NCBI GenBank assembly: GCA_018650465.1
Contig: JABIFY010000129.1
Coordinates: 1 to 60,337 of the forward strand
DNA from: Alphaproteobacteria bacterium
Lineage (GTDB): Bacteria; Pseudomonadota; Alphaproteobacteria; UBA2966
Length of the DNA stretch: 60,337 nt
Reading direction: 5' to 3'
The notes below the pieces were generated by a model. The model did no database searches, was not told where the DNA came from, and saw only the letters and a list, made by a program, of their open reading frames with translations. Every line of letters starts with the position of its first letter. The stretch's first letter is position 1. The position numbers and the translations under genes were made by a program. Of the stretch, positions 45,524 through 53,874 are shown piece after piece.

Positions 45524-46399
45524 CTATTCAATATTCTGCACCTGTTCGCGCAGCCGGTCGATAACAGTTTTGAGATCCAGGCCGATTCGGGTCAATTCAT
45601 TATCCGGGGCTTTGGAGCACAAAGTATTGGCTTCACGATTAAACTCCTGGGACAAAAAATCAAGCCTGCGTCCGATAACACCACCCTCAGCCAGCAATTC
45701 ACGGGCCGCCGCAACGTGCGCGTCAAGTCGATCTATTTCTTCACGAATATCGCTTTTAACAGCCAGCACTGCGGCTTCCTGAATAATTTTGTCCGGGTCT
45801 GCCTGCAGCCCAGCCTCCAAAATCGCGTTGACCTGTTCCTTCAAACGAGCCCGAATGGCATCGGGCTGGGCGGCGGCGCAAACTCTTGCGGCTTTGCTCA
45901 GGCCTTCAATTTCATCAATTTGCTGCTTCAGGACCTCGCCAATACGTGCGCCTTCTTCTTGCCGGGCCACGATCAGCGATTGAAGTACATCTTCAAGACT
46001 GAGTAAAACCTCCTCAAAACGCCGTTCAGTAACGTCCTTGTCTTCATCTTCCTGCTCACGCGTCTCGACGACGCCACGTACGGCGAACAGTCCGTCAATG
46101 CGGGCGGCCTCTACCCCAGGTGTGTCGGTGAATTCTGCGGCGACATCAATCAACCGGGACAGTAATTCGCGATTAACTGAATATTCAACATCGCCTGATT
46201 TACGCTGTGTCTGTAAGTTGAGATTAATACTGCCGCGTGAGAACAAGGCTGTAATTCGCGCCCTGGCTTTGGCATCGATCTGATCCATACCACCAGGCAA
46301 TCGACAGCGGATATCGAGGCCGCGACCATTGACGCTCTTGGCTTCCCAAACCCAGGAAACCATGTCGTCGGAACCATCACTGCGGGCAAAGCCCGTCAT
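45524..46399 (-). CDS. yicC: YicC family endoribonuclease-like protein
   Basis: YicC proteins are stress-linked RNases. The 291-residue product has the N-terminal MTGFARSDG, KSVNGRGLDIRCRLP near 21-35, a long helical middle and the conserved C-terminal GRRLDFLSQEFNREANTLCSKA...DLKTVIDRLREQVQNIE. The ATG is set by the invariant MTGFA; 44 upstream in-frame codons are rejected. Upstream lies a divergent SDR gene rather than mltG, which separates it from the fab cluster. Confidence 0.92.
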   Translation of the reverse strand: MTGFARSDGSDDMVSWVWEAKSVNGRGLDIRCRLPGGMDQIDAKARARITALFSRGSINLNLQTQRKSGDVEYSVNRELLSRLIDVAAEFTDTPGVEAARIDGLFAVRGVVETREQEDEDKDVTERRFEEVLLSLEDVLQSLIVARQEEGARIGEVLKQQIDEIEGLSKAARVCAAAQPDAIRARLKEQVNAILEAGLQADPDKIIQEAAVLAVKSDIREEIDRLDAHVAAARELLAEGGVIGRRLDFLSQEFNREANTLCSKAPDNELTRIGLDLKTVIDRLREQVQNIE

Positions 46400-46511
46400 G
46401 CTGTTGAGAGGCAAGTCGCCCTCCGATAGTCTGAATACAGGGTATGGTGCGTTACTACAGGTGATTGTCCGCCGGATCAACAGTCGGGGATAACATGACA
46501 GGGAAAATAAG

Positions 46512-47267
46512 GTGAAAAAATTTATCGGCATTCTAATAACGGGGGCCTCGTCAGGGGTCGGTGAAGCTCTCGCTCTACATTATGCGACACAAGATGCGAC
46601 CTTGTTTTTATCGGGCCGAAACAAGGAGCGACTGGATGCCGTCGCTGAACAATGCAGAACGCGTGGAGCGGTCGTTTTCCCTGAGGTTCTGGATGTCACA
46701 AATGAGACGGGAATGGCCGACTGGATCAGGCAATGTGAAGACCACCACCCACTTGATCTTGTTATTGCCAATGCAGGGATATCCGGCGGCACTTCCGGTG
46801 GTCTGGATGCCGCAACCCGTGAAGTGTTTGCAGCAAATATTGACGGTGTGCTGAATACTGTGCATCCGGCATTGACGGGCATGCGGGCTCGAAAGTCGGG
46901 TCAAATTGCTATTGTCAGCTCTCTGGCGGGGCTGATCGGCATGCCAAGTGCCCCGGGCTATAGTGCCAGCAAGGCAGCTGTTCGCGCCTATGGTGAAGCC
47001 CTGCGTGGCCGCTATGGCAAGGAGGGAATTGGTGTCAGCGTGATCGTACCTGGTTTCATCACCAGCGGCATCACCGCACAAAACCGTTTTCCTATGCCCT
47101 TTCTGATGTCTGCAAAAAAAGCCGCCGGAATTATCGCCAAAGGTCTTGCCCGCAACAAGGCACGTATCGCCTTTCCCTGGCAGATGTACGGCTTGCTGTT
47201 AATGATTTCCGCTTTGCCAATGTGGCTTATTGACCGGCTGTTTTCCAGGTTGCCTGACAAAACCTGA
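46512..47267 (+). CDS. Short-chain dehydrogenase/reductase
   Basis: A 251-residue classical SDR. The cofactor loop is TGASSGVGEALALHYA near 10-25, NAG near 88, catalytic Ser near 136 and YSASKAAVRAYGEALRG with Tyr and Lys near 149-153. A C-terminal hydrophobic stretch (WQMYGLLLMISALPMWLIDRLF) suggests membrane attachment, as in lipid-acting SDRs. The start is a GTG preceded by AAATAAG. The gene lies on the opposite strand between mltG and yicC. Substrate unknown. Confidence 0.88.
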   Translation: MKKFIGILITGASSGVGEALALHYATQDATLFLSGRNKERLDAVAEQCRTRGAVVFPEVLDVTNETGMADWIRQCEDHHPLDLVIANAGISGGTSGGLDAATREVFAANIDGVLNTVHPALTGMRARKSGQIAIVSSLAGLIGMPSAPGYSASKAAVRAYGEALRGRYGKEGIGVSVIVPGFITSGITAQNRFPMPFLMSAKKAAGIIAKGLARNKARIAFPWQMYGLLLMISALPMWLIDRLFSRLPDKT

Positions 47268-47290
47268 TTTCGGGATCAGGGTTCTTTATT
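47263..47290 (+). terminator. Short hairpin over the convergent SDR and mltG stops
   Basis: CCTGAT and ATCAGG pair around TTCGGG and overlap both stop codons; GTTCTTTATTTA follows on the plus strand and TTTTGTC on the minus strand. The stem is only six bases, so this is a weak candidate. Confidence 0.35.
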
Positions 47291-48364
47291 TAGTGCGCGT
47301 TGCAGGCGGCGCCATTTGGCAACATTGTGGTTATGAGCAGTCAAAGTCGCAGCAAAAACGTGCCCCCCGGTTCCGTCCGCTACAAAATAGAGGTCTTTTG
47401 TCTCTAGTGGATGTAGCACGGCTTGAACGGCGGCCCGTCCTGGCAGACAAATTGGAGATGGCGGCAATCCCTTGTGGACATAGGTATTCCAGGCGTGGCG
47501 GGATTTCAGGTCGGCACGACTAAGCGCCCGGTCAAGAGGCCGGTCTGGTGACAATCCATAAGCAACAGTGGGATCCGACTGCAGACGCATGCCGCGGCGC
47601 AAGCGATTTACAAAAACACCGGCGACATGTTCACGCTCGGCAGACTTGCCGGTTTCCTTTTCCACAATGGAGGCCAGAACGAGGGCTTCTGCCATGGTCT
47701 TAAAGGGCAGGTCTTGCGCCCGCCTCCCCCATTCTTCGGCCAACAGTTTTTGCTGGCCCGTCCGCATGCGCTTGAGAATACCGCGGCGCGTGTCGCCCCA
47801 TTTGTAGTGCCAGGTTTCAGGTAGCAACTCACCTTCGACCATAGCAACACCACCTGCAAGATCCAGATCGCCTTCCAGGCCGTCAGCCGCAAGAATGAGT
47901 TCCAGGGCCTGCGGCGTTTGCAATCCTTCAGCGATGGTCAACTTGCGCACAACCGTTTCACCGCGAATCAAGATGTGCATAACCGCTTTGGCACTGACGG
48001 CTGGCGGGAACTCAAATTCCCCGGCCTTAAGTTTTGTGCCGGTCTTGCTGATACGTGTGGCAATGGCAAAAACTTCGGCCCGGCGTATGACGCCAGCTTT
48101 AGCCAGGCGTCTGGCAATCGCATTGACGCCTGACCCTTTGGGCAGAACGACGACAACAGTTTCCGTCGCCGGCCCAGGCGCATTAAAAGCCGAAACACCC
48201 CAGGCAAAAATGCCCAGTGTTGCTGTCACGACAAATGCTGTCAGCAACAAAACCAGACGCACGATCCAGCGTCGACTCACTGACTTCTTATGGGGAGTTA
48301 AGCGTCGTTCCAGCGCAAGGGCGGACGATTTTAGCTGTTTTTCAAAAGCTTCGTCGTCCGACAA
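47276..48364 (-). CDS. mltG: Endolytic murein transglycosylase MltG
   Basis: MltG cleaves nascent glycan strands and sets their length. The 362-residue protein has one N-terminal transmembrane helix (about 33-55), a LysM-like region (VVLPKGSGVNAIARRLAKAGVI) and the catalytic YceG domain with LASIVEKETGKSAEREHVAGVFVNRL, which contains the key Glu, and QSDPTVAYGL. The start appears to be a TTG with AAGG upstream, ten bases after the fabF stop; no earlier ATG exists. It ends the fab cluster. Confidence 0.93.
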   Translation of the reverse strand: MSDDEAFEKQLKSSALALERRLTPHKKSVSRRWIVRLVLLLTAFVVTATLGIFAWGVSAFNAPGPATETVVVVLPKGSGVNAIARRLAKAGVIRRAEVFAIATRISKTGTKLKAGEFEFPPAVSAKAVMHILIRGETVVRKLTIAEGLQTPQALELILAADGLEGDLDLAGGVAMVEGELLPETWHYKWGDTRRGILKRMRTGQQKLLAEEWGRRAQDLPFKTMAEALVLASIVEKETGKSAEREHVAGVFVNRLRRGMRLQSDPTVAYGLSPDRPLDRALSRADLKSRHAWNTYVHKGLPPSPICLPGRAAVQAVLHPLETKDLYFVADGTGGHVFAATLTAHNHNVAKWRRLQRALNKEP

Positions 48365-48373
48365 CGGATCGCC

Positions 48374-49630
48374 TTACGGGGCTTCCTTGAAGACAACAGA
48401 GGCGTTGGTGCCTCCAAAGCCAAAGGAATTGGACAACACAGCCTTGATGGGGCGTTCTTTCGCCTGCAAGGGCACAAGATCAATGTCACAACCGTCCGAT
48501 GGGTCTTCAAGGTTCAGCGTCGGCGGGGCAACATTGTCCCGCATAGCCAGGATCGAGAAGATTGCTTCGACCGCACCCGCAGCCCCCAACAAATGACCAA
48601 TGGCCGATTTGGTGGATGACATGGACAGGTTATAGGCCGCATCGCCAAACAAGCGCTTGATCGCACCCAGTTCAATTTCATCACCCAACGGCGTCGACGT
48701 GCCATGGGCATTAATGTAGTCAATATCTTCCGGGTTCAGACCAGCATGCCCAAGAGCACCTTTCATGGCCCGGAAACCACCGTCACCATCAGCGGCAGGT
48801 GCCGTGATGTGATGGGCATCGCCGGACAGGCCATAACCGCCAACTTCGGCATAAATATGTGCGCCACGGGCCTGGGCATGTTCCAGAGATTCCAGCACCA
48901 CAGCACCGGCACCTTCACCCATCACAAAACCATCGCGGGCTTTGTCCCAGGGCCGGGAGCCACGTTCCGGTTCATCATTGAAATTGGTCGACAAGGCCTT
49001 GGCGGCAGCAAATCCGGCAATGCCTATGCGACAAATTGCGGCTTCGGCGCCTCCGGCAACCATCACATCCGCATCGCCGTACTGGATCAACCTTGCGGCA
49101 TCACCAATGGCGTGTGCACCTGTAGAACAGGCGGTTACCACAGCATGGTTAGGCCCTTTGAAACCGTATTTGATCTGCAACTGCCCTGAAAGCAGATTGA
49201 TCAAAGCCGACGGAATGAAAAACGGGCTGACCCGGCGGGGTCCGCGTTCATGCAGGATAATGGCCGTATCTGCAATCGCTTGCAGACCACCAATACCTGA
49301 ACCCATCATTACACCCGTGCGACAGCGGTCTTCCTCGCTTTCAGGCTTCCAGCCACTGTCTTCAATGGCTTGTTGCCCGGCAGCCATGCCGTACAAAATA
49401 AAGTCGTCAACCTTGCGCTGGTCTTTGGGGGCCATCCAATCATCTGCAATGAAGGCCCCCTCACCTTCCCGCGGCAATTCGCAGGCGATGTGGCAGTTGA
49501 TGTCACTGGCATCAAAGCGGGTGATTTGACCTGCACCGGATTTACCGGCAAGCAAGCGCGACCAGGTTTCTTCAACCCCACAAGCCAGCGGGGTGACCAG
49601 ACCAAGACCAGTGACAACAATTCTTTTCAT
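48374..49630 (-). CDS. fabF: 3-oxoacyl-ACP synthase II
   Basis: FabF elongates acyl-ACP chains with malonyl-ACP. The 418-residue product has the active-site Cys in ACSTGAHAIGDA near 168, His in NAHGTSTPLGD near 308 and His in KSAIGHLLGAAG near 345. The ATG is fixed by MKRIVVTGLGLVTPL. It follows acpP by seven bases and precedes mltG. Confidence 0.96.
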   Translation of the reverse strand: MKRIVVTGLGLVTPLACGVEETWSRLLAGKSGAGQITRFDASDINCHIACELPREGEGAFIADDWMAPKDQRKVDDFILYGMAAGQQAIEDSGWKPESEEDRCRTGVMMGSGIGGLQAIADTAIILHERGPRRVSPFFIPSALINLLSGQLQIKYGFKGPNHAVVTACSTGAHAIGDAARLIQYGDADVMVAGGAEAAICRIGIAGFAAAKALSTNFNDEPERGSRPWDKARDGFVMGEGAGAVVLESLEHAQARGAHIYAEVGGYGLSGDAHHITAPAADGDGGFRAMKGALGHAGLNPEDIDYINAHGTSTPLGDEIELGAIKRLFGDAAYNLSMSSTKSAIGHLLGAAGAVEAIFSILAMRDNVAPPTLNLEDPSDGCDIDLVPLQAKERPIKAVLSNSFGFGGTNASVVFKEAP

Positions 49631-49637
49631 GAGCGGA

Positions 49638-49874
49638 CTAGCTGGCTGCTTCTGAAAGGTGGCCAATGGCGTCATTGACGGTCAGAATTTTTTCCGCGAT
49701 ATCGTCGGGAATTTCAACGCCAAATTCTTCTTCAAATGCCATAACCAGTTCAACAGTATCCAGGCTGTCTGCGCCCAAATCATCAATGAAGCTGGCAGTG
49801 TCAGTTACTTTATCAGCCTCGACACCCAGGTGTTCGATGACGATCTTTTTGACGCGATCGGCGATATCACTCAT
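49638..49874 (-). CDS. acpP: Acyl carrier protein
   Basis: AcpP carries growing acyl chains on a phosphopantetheine arm attached to the serine of [10 protein letters not shown] (about Ser37). The 78-residue acidic protein begins [17 protein letters not shown], typical of Alphaproteobacteria. AAGGA lies eight bases before the ATG. A promoter candidate and long leader lie upstream, as expected for the extra expression ACP needs within the fab cluster. Confidence 0.97.
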   Translation of the reverse strand: MSDIADRVKKIVIEHLGVEADKVTDTASFIDDLGADSLDTVELVMAFEEEFGVEIPDDIAEKILTVNDAIGHLSEAAS

Positions 49875-50041
49875 ATGTCTGTTCCTTAAAATAGGTTCTG
49901 TTTTATCTGTTCGGCGGCTGGCAGAAATGGGTGAACAACGCCTTGCGGAACAGTCCACTTCATTTTGCCTGTCGGATCAATACCGGAATGCGGCGCGAAG
50001 CCTCAAAAAGTACTGTTCCTTGTCATTTGGTGCGGTTTGGT

Positions 50042-50070
50042 AACATAAATTCCAGGCCTTGCAAAGCCAA
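50042..50070 (-). promoter_or_regulatory. Candidate promoter for acpP
   Basis: On the minus strand TTGGCT and TATGTT are separated by 17 bases, about 170 bases upstream of the acpP start and just after the fabG stop. It would let acpP be transcribed apart from fabD-fabG. Confidence 0.4.
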
Positions 50071-50105
50071 TGAAGCGCAATCGAAGATGATCGGGAAAAA
50101 TCCCT

Positions 50106-50843
50106 TTAAATCATCGCCATACCGCCGTTCACATGTAATGTCTGTCCGGTCACATATGCCGCTTCTTCGCTGGCCAGATAGACCACGGCAGCAGCGATGT
50201 CATTTACCTGGCCCAGACGACCAGCCGGGATGGCTTCGATCAGCTTTACTTTCTGGGCATCTGGCAGGGCATCTGTCATGGGTGTTTCAATAAAACCAGG
50301 GGCGACACAGTTCACGGTGATTGTGCGTGAAGCCACTTCCTGGGCCAATGCCTTGGACATGCCCACCAGGCCGGCTTTTGCCGCCGCATAGTTGGCCTGC
50401 CCCGGATTGCCGGTCGTGCCGACAATGGACGTAATATTGATAATACGGCCCCAGCGCGCCTTCATCATGCCACGCAGACAGTTTTTGGCGAGCTTGTAAG
50501 ACGACGTTAGATTGACGTTGATCACATCCTGCCATTCATCGTCTTTCATGCGCATGGCGAGGTTATCGCGCGTGATACCAGCGTTATTCACCAATACATC
50601 AACACTGCCCATGGCTTCGGTCGCCTGTTTGATCAGGCCTTCGACTGATTCTGCGTCGCTCAGGTTACAGGGCAATACATGGCAGCGATCACCCAGTTCG
50701 GCAGCCTTTGCATCCAAAGCTTCCTTGCGCGTGCCAGAAAGCCCGACAGTGGCCCCCTGGGTATGAAGCGCTGAGGCAATGGCCCCACCAATTCCGCCGG
50801 AAGCACCGGTAACGAGGGCATTTTTTCCTGTTAAATCAAACAT
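50106..50843 (-). CDS. fabG: 3-oxoacyl-ACP reductase
   Basis: FabG reduces 3-oxoacyl-ACP with NADPH. The 245-residue SDR has TGASGGIGGAIASALH near 12-27, NNAGITRDNLAMRM near 86-99 and the active-site YAAAKAGLVGMSKALA near 151. It ends YVTGQTLHVNGGMAMI, the usual FabG tail. It follows fabD by about a dozen bases within the fatty-acid cluster. Confidence 0.96.
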   Translation of the reverse strand: MFDLTGKNALVTGASGGIGGAIASALHTQGATVGLSGTRKEALDAKAAELGDRCHVLPCNLSDAESVEGLIKQATEAMGSVDVLVNNAGITRDNLAMRMKDDEWQDVINVNLTSSYKLAKNCLRGMMKARWGRIINITSIVGTTGNPGQANYAAAKAGLVGMSKALAQEVASRTITVNCVAPGFIETPMTDALPDAQKVKLIEAIPAGRLGQVNDIAAAVVYLASEEAAYVTGQTLHVNGGMAMI

Positions 50844-50854
50844 GAACGATAATC

Positions 50855-51820
50855 CTACAAACTGTTCAGAAATTCTTCGATATCAGCGGGGCCCTGAATG
50901 GCACTGCCGGTGACTTCTTTGTCGATACGCTTGGTCATGCCGGTCAAAACTTTGCCGGTTCCCATTTCGACCATGGTATCAACACCGGCGTCACGCATGG
51001 CTAGCACGCATTCGCGCCAGCGCACACGGGCCGTGACCTGCGCCACCAGCAATTTCTTTATGGTCTCAGGATCACTGACGGCCTGGGCTGTCACATTGGC
51101 CACAACCGGCACGCGCGGTAGCATGACGTCAATCTCATCAAGCGCTTCCGCCATGCGATCTGCCGCCGGGGCCATCATGGAACAATGGAAAGGTGCGCTT
51201 ACAGGCAAGCTCATGGCCTTGCGAATGCCGCGTTCCTTGGCCAGTTCAATGGCATATTCAACCGACGCCGTGCTGCCACTGATGACGATCTGGCCGGGTG
51301 CATTGTCATTGGCCGCCGTACAGACGCCCGGCTCATGGCCGTTTTCAGGATCACCCGCAGCAGCGTCAGCAGCAATAGCTTCAACGGCATCCAGTTCAGC
51401 GCCCAATATGGCCGCCATGGCACCTTCACCAACCGGCACAGCTTCCTGCATGGACAATCCGCGTGTGCGCAACAGTTTGGCCGTCACCGCTAGCGGAACC
51501 GCGCCCGCCGCTGTCAGGGCCGAATATTCGCCGAGACTGTGGCCCGCCACAAAACTTGCGAGATCAGGCAAGGCGACTTTGCCCTCTGCTTCAATCGTGC
51601 GCAAAACGGCCACACTGACCGCCATCAAGGCAGGTTGGGCATTATGCGTCAGGGTCAGGTCTTCTTTTGTGCCCTCAAACATCATGGCTGAAAGCTTCTC
51701 ACCCAGGGCATCATCGACTTCTTCAAAGACCTCCCGCGCCGAAGCAAAAGCCTCCGCCAGATCCTTGCCCATACCAGGCGCTTGCGAGCCCTGCCCCGGA
51801 AATAAAAACGCACGTTTCAT
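50855..51820 (-). CDS. fabD: Malonyl-CoA:ACP transacylase
   Basis: FabD loads malonyl onto ACP. The 321-residue product starts MKRAFLFPGQGSQAPGMGKDLAEAF and has the nucleophile elbow GHSLGEYSALTAAGAV near 97-112 with its Ser, plus the VSAPFHCSMMAPA segment carrying the catalytic His. Six upstream in-frame codons were excluded. It is the first gene of the fab cluster, divergent from rpsF. Confidence 0.96.
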   Translation of the reverse strand: MKRAFLFPGQGSQAPGMGKDLAEAFASAREVFEEVDDALGEKLSAMMFEGTKEDLTLTHNAQPALMAVSVAVLRTIEAEGKVALPDLASFVAGHSLGEYSALTAAGAVPLAVTAKLLRTRGLSMQEAVPVGEGAMAAILGAELDAVEAIAADAAAGDPENGHEPGVCTAANDNAPGQIVISGSTASVEYAIELAKERGIRKAMSLPVSAPFHCSMMAPAADRMAEALDEIDVMLPRVPVVANVTAQAVSDPETIKKLLVAQVTARVRWRECVLAMRDAGVDTMVEMGTGKVLTGMTKRIDKEVTGSAIQGPADIEEFLNSL

Positions 51821-52040
51821 GTTGATACCCAACTCCATAGCCTGATCAATTAAGTTGTCCTCTTTATAAGTCAGTCGAAAGATCAGGGACAGGGGTGAAT
51901 ACCAGGAAGCTGCAAGGATTTCGACAACCTTTTGCGCTACAAACCAGTCATAAAGTCAAAATTCCGCGCAGTTTCTATCTTCCCCGGTAAAATTTCCCGA
52001 TTTCTTGTTGCCAGCCGGTATTGTAACGACGATTCATAGC

Positions 52041-52068
52041 TTGCGCTGCAGCGCAATATCTGTATATT
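52041..52068 (+). promoter_or_regulatory. Promoter of the rpsF operon with an embedded palindrome
   Basis: TTGCGC and TATATT are 16 bases apart. The -35 element is the left part of a perfect 16-base palindrome, TTGCGCTGCAGCGCAA (52041-52056), which could be bound by a regulator. Confidence 0.5.
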
Positions 52069-52083
52069 CCGCCGCTCACTATA

Positions 52084-52143
52084 ACTCCTTGCCGGAATCC
52101 TCCGGCTATGCCCGTTTGTGGGCTGAGTTCAGCCAAAAGGAGT
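52084..52143 (+). promoter_or_regulatory. Structured rpsF leader that can hide the ribosome binding site
   Basis: ACTCCTT (52084-52090) is fully complementary to AAGGAGT (52137-52143), which contains the rpsF Shine-Dalgarno. Between them lie a perfect hairpin GCCGGA-ATCC-TCCGGC (52091-52106) and two mutually exclusive stems (GCCC/GGGC at 52110-52123, GGCTG/CAGCC at 52121-52134). The layout fits an S6:S18-type autoregulatory leader, which is inference. Confidence 0.5.
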
Positions 52144-52151
52144 GCATGCGC

Positions 52152-52625
52152 ATGTCGCTGTACGAAAACATTATTCTCGTGCGGCCAGACGTTTCTGCCG
52201 CACAGGTCGAAACACTGGCCCAGGAATTCACCAAAGTTATCGAAACTGGTGGTGGTTCCGTTCCCAAAACAGAACACTGGGGTCTTCGTAACCTCGCCTA
52301 TCGGATCAAGAAAAACCGCAAGGCACATTACGTTCTCATGAACATTGATGCACCCTTTGAGGCGGTCCACGAGATGGAACGTCTGATGGGTCTGAATGAA
52401 GACGTCATGCGGGTTTTGACCATTCGCGTTGACGAATTGAACGAAGAGCCTTCCGCTGTCATGCAAAGCAAGACGGCCCGTGACGAACGTCGCGTACGTC
52501 GTGATGACGAAAATGACAAAGGCCGTGGTGACAAGAAACCCGAAGCCGCTAAAACTGAAGCCGCCGCACCGGCTCCCGCAGCTGATGCACCTGCTGCTTC
52601 TGAAGATAAAGGAGACGCAGCATGA
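52152..52625 (+). CDS. rpsF: 30S ribosomal protein S6
   Basis: S6 pairs with S18 on the 30S platform. The 157-residue product has the core [39 protein letters not shown] near 53-72 and [11 protein letters not shown] near 92, followed by a long charged, Ala-rich tail ([21 protein letters not shown]...). The ATG nine bases after AAGGAG is chosen; another ATG two codons earlier is too close to the binding site. It overlaps rpsR by four bases. Confidence 0.95.
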   Translation: MSLYENIILVRPDVSAAQVETLAQEFTKVIETGGGSVPKTEHWGLRNLAYRIKKNRKAHYVLMNIDAPFEAVHEMERLMGLNEDVMRVLTIRVDELNEEPSAVMQSKTARDERRVRRDDENDKGRGDKKPEAAKTEAAAPAPAADAPAASEDKGDAA

Positions 52626-52867
52626 GTACTGCAAGTGCAGGCGGACGCCGCCCATTCTTCCGTCGTCGGAAGTCTTGCCCGTTCTCTGGTGCCAATTCAC
52701 CAAAGATCGATTACATGGACACAAAACTGCTTCAGCGCTTTGTCTCTGAGCGTGGCAAGATTGTGCCAAGCCGCATCACTGCGGTTTCAGCCAAAAAGCA
52801 ACGTGAGCTGGCAAAGGCGATTAAACGCGCCCGTTTCCTGGCTCTCTTGCCTTACGTGCTGGGCTAG
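52622..52867 (+). CDS. rpsR: 30S ribosomal protein S18
   Basis: S18 binds S6 and 16S rRNA. The 81-residue basic product contains [14 protein letters not shown] near 9-22, [19 protein letters not shown] near 29-47 and the signature [19 protein letters not shown]. Its ATG overlaps the rpsF stop. A DUF2232 membrane protein gene follows with a 26-base gap. Confidence 0.97.
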   Translation: MSTASAGGRRPFFRRRKSCPFSGANSPKIDYMDTKLLQRFVSERGKIVPSRITAVSAKKQRELAKAIKRARFLALLPYVLG

Positions 52868-52893
52868 GATCAGCGCAGCCTTGCGCAATAACC

Positions 52894-53874
52894 ATGCATA
52901 TGTCGAGACACACTCTCAGTGGAATGGGTGCAGGGGCTTTAAGCGCCCTGCTCTACCTCACGGTCCAATGGCCGTCGCCGGGGGCGTTGATTCTCGCTTA
53001 TTTGTCACCACTGCTTCTGTATCTGGTTGGCTTCAGTCTCGGCGCGACCGCCGTACTGATCGCCATGCTAACCGGTACACTGGTCGCCTTCCTGGCGGGC
53101 AGCTGGCTCGATGCTCTGGCCTACGCGGTCCTCAATGCGGCACCCGCCGCCTTGTTGGTTCACCTCAGCCTGATGTCGAGAACGTCCCCGGACGGCCAGA
53201 CAACCGTGTGGTATCCACCGGGTCAGCTTTTGACCTGGCTGGCGACCGGTGCGAGCCTTCTGTTCATGGCCGTACTGGCCTGGACGTCGCAGAACGAAGG
53301 TGGCCTGTGGTACGGGTTGGAAAGCTTCATGCAAAGCATGGTGCAGACCTTCGCGGCTGCGGGCAACAAGGCACCGACCGTCCAGTTGCAGGATGCCGTG
53401 GCGAAGATGTCGTCACTGCTGCCGGCAATGGTGGGCGTCTCGTGGATGACAATGCATGTAGTCAACGGCTTGTTGGCGCTGGGTCTGGCCATTCGTTTTG
53501 GCTGGAACCTGCGACCGGCAGCGGACATCGCGCACTTACAGGTGCCAAAAAGCCTGTTTTACGCCCTGGCAATCGCCCTGGCGTCTGCGTTTCTGTCCGA
53601 CATGATGGGTTTGATGGCCCGCACTATCGCCATCTATCTGCTCTACCCGTACATCTTCGCTGGGTTAGGCATCGTCCATCTCGGAGCACGGTTGGTAAAG
53701 GCGCGCGTGGCCTTGTTGCTGATTTTTTACCTTTTGCTGTTCATTCTCGGCTGGCCATTGATATTGGTTGCCGGGCTTGGAATGATTGATCAATGGGCTG
53801 GATTACGTCGCCGCATCAGCGGATTGCGTAGCCACCCTGAAAATGGCCAAGATAACGGCCAGGAGAAAGAATGA
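52894..53874 (+). CDS. DUF2232 integral membrane protein
   Basis: A 326-residue polytopic membrane protein, with about eight hydrophobic segments (for example ALILAYLSPLLLYLVGFSLG, LLIFYLLLFILGWPLILVAGL). DUF2232 members are unassigned and in Alphaproteobacteria are regularly found between rpsR and rplI, as here. Some related proteins are S-component-like transporter subunits, but no evidence for that is visible. Its end overlaps the rplI start (ATGATG). A longer frame covering the same DNA is a shadow. Confidence 0.88.
   Translation: MHMSRHTLSGMGAGALSALLYLTVQWPSPGALILAYLSPLLLYLVGFSLGATAVLIAMLTGTLVAFLAGSWLDALAYAVLNAAPAALLVHLSLMSRTSPDGQTTVWYPPGQLLTWLATGASLLFMAVLAWTSQNEGGLWYGLESFMQSMVQTFAAAGNKAPTVQLQDAVAKMSSLLPAMVGVSWMTMHVVNGLLALGLAIRFGWNLRPAADIAHLQVPKSLFYALAIALASAFLSDMMGLMARTIAIYLLYPYIFAGLGIVHLGARLVKARVALLLIFYLLLFILGWPLILVAGLGMIDQWAGLRRRISGLRSHPENGQDNGQEKE

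Larger units (their letters stand above)
51821..52151. other. Divergent control region between fabD and rpsF
   Basis: This 331-base region holds a promoter and structured leader for rpsF on the right, described separately. The left 200 bases must serve fabD; I see no clear sigma-70 pair there. Confidence 0.5.

Noticed and set aside
47895-48596. 233-codon frame opposite mltG and the fabF end
   Set aside because: It crosses the boundary of two confirmed minus-strand genes and has shadow-type composition.
50898-51845. Open frame opposite fabD (315 codons)
   Set aside because: It mirrors fabD in antisense; the product is Ser/Ala/Thr-rich low complexity and has no family match that I can see.
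52635-53789. 384-codon frame overlapping rpsR and the DUF2232 gene
   Set aside because: It runs across two genes in another frame, has no proper start context, and its Arg/Gly-rich product lacks the hydrophobic pattern of the real membrane protein.
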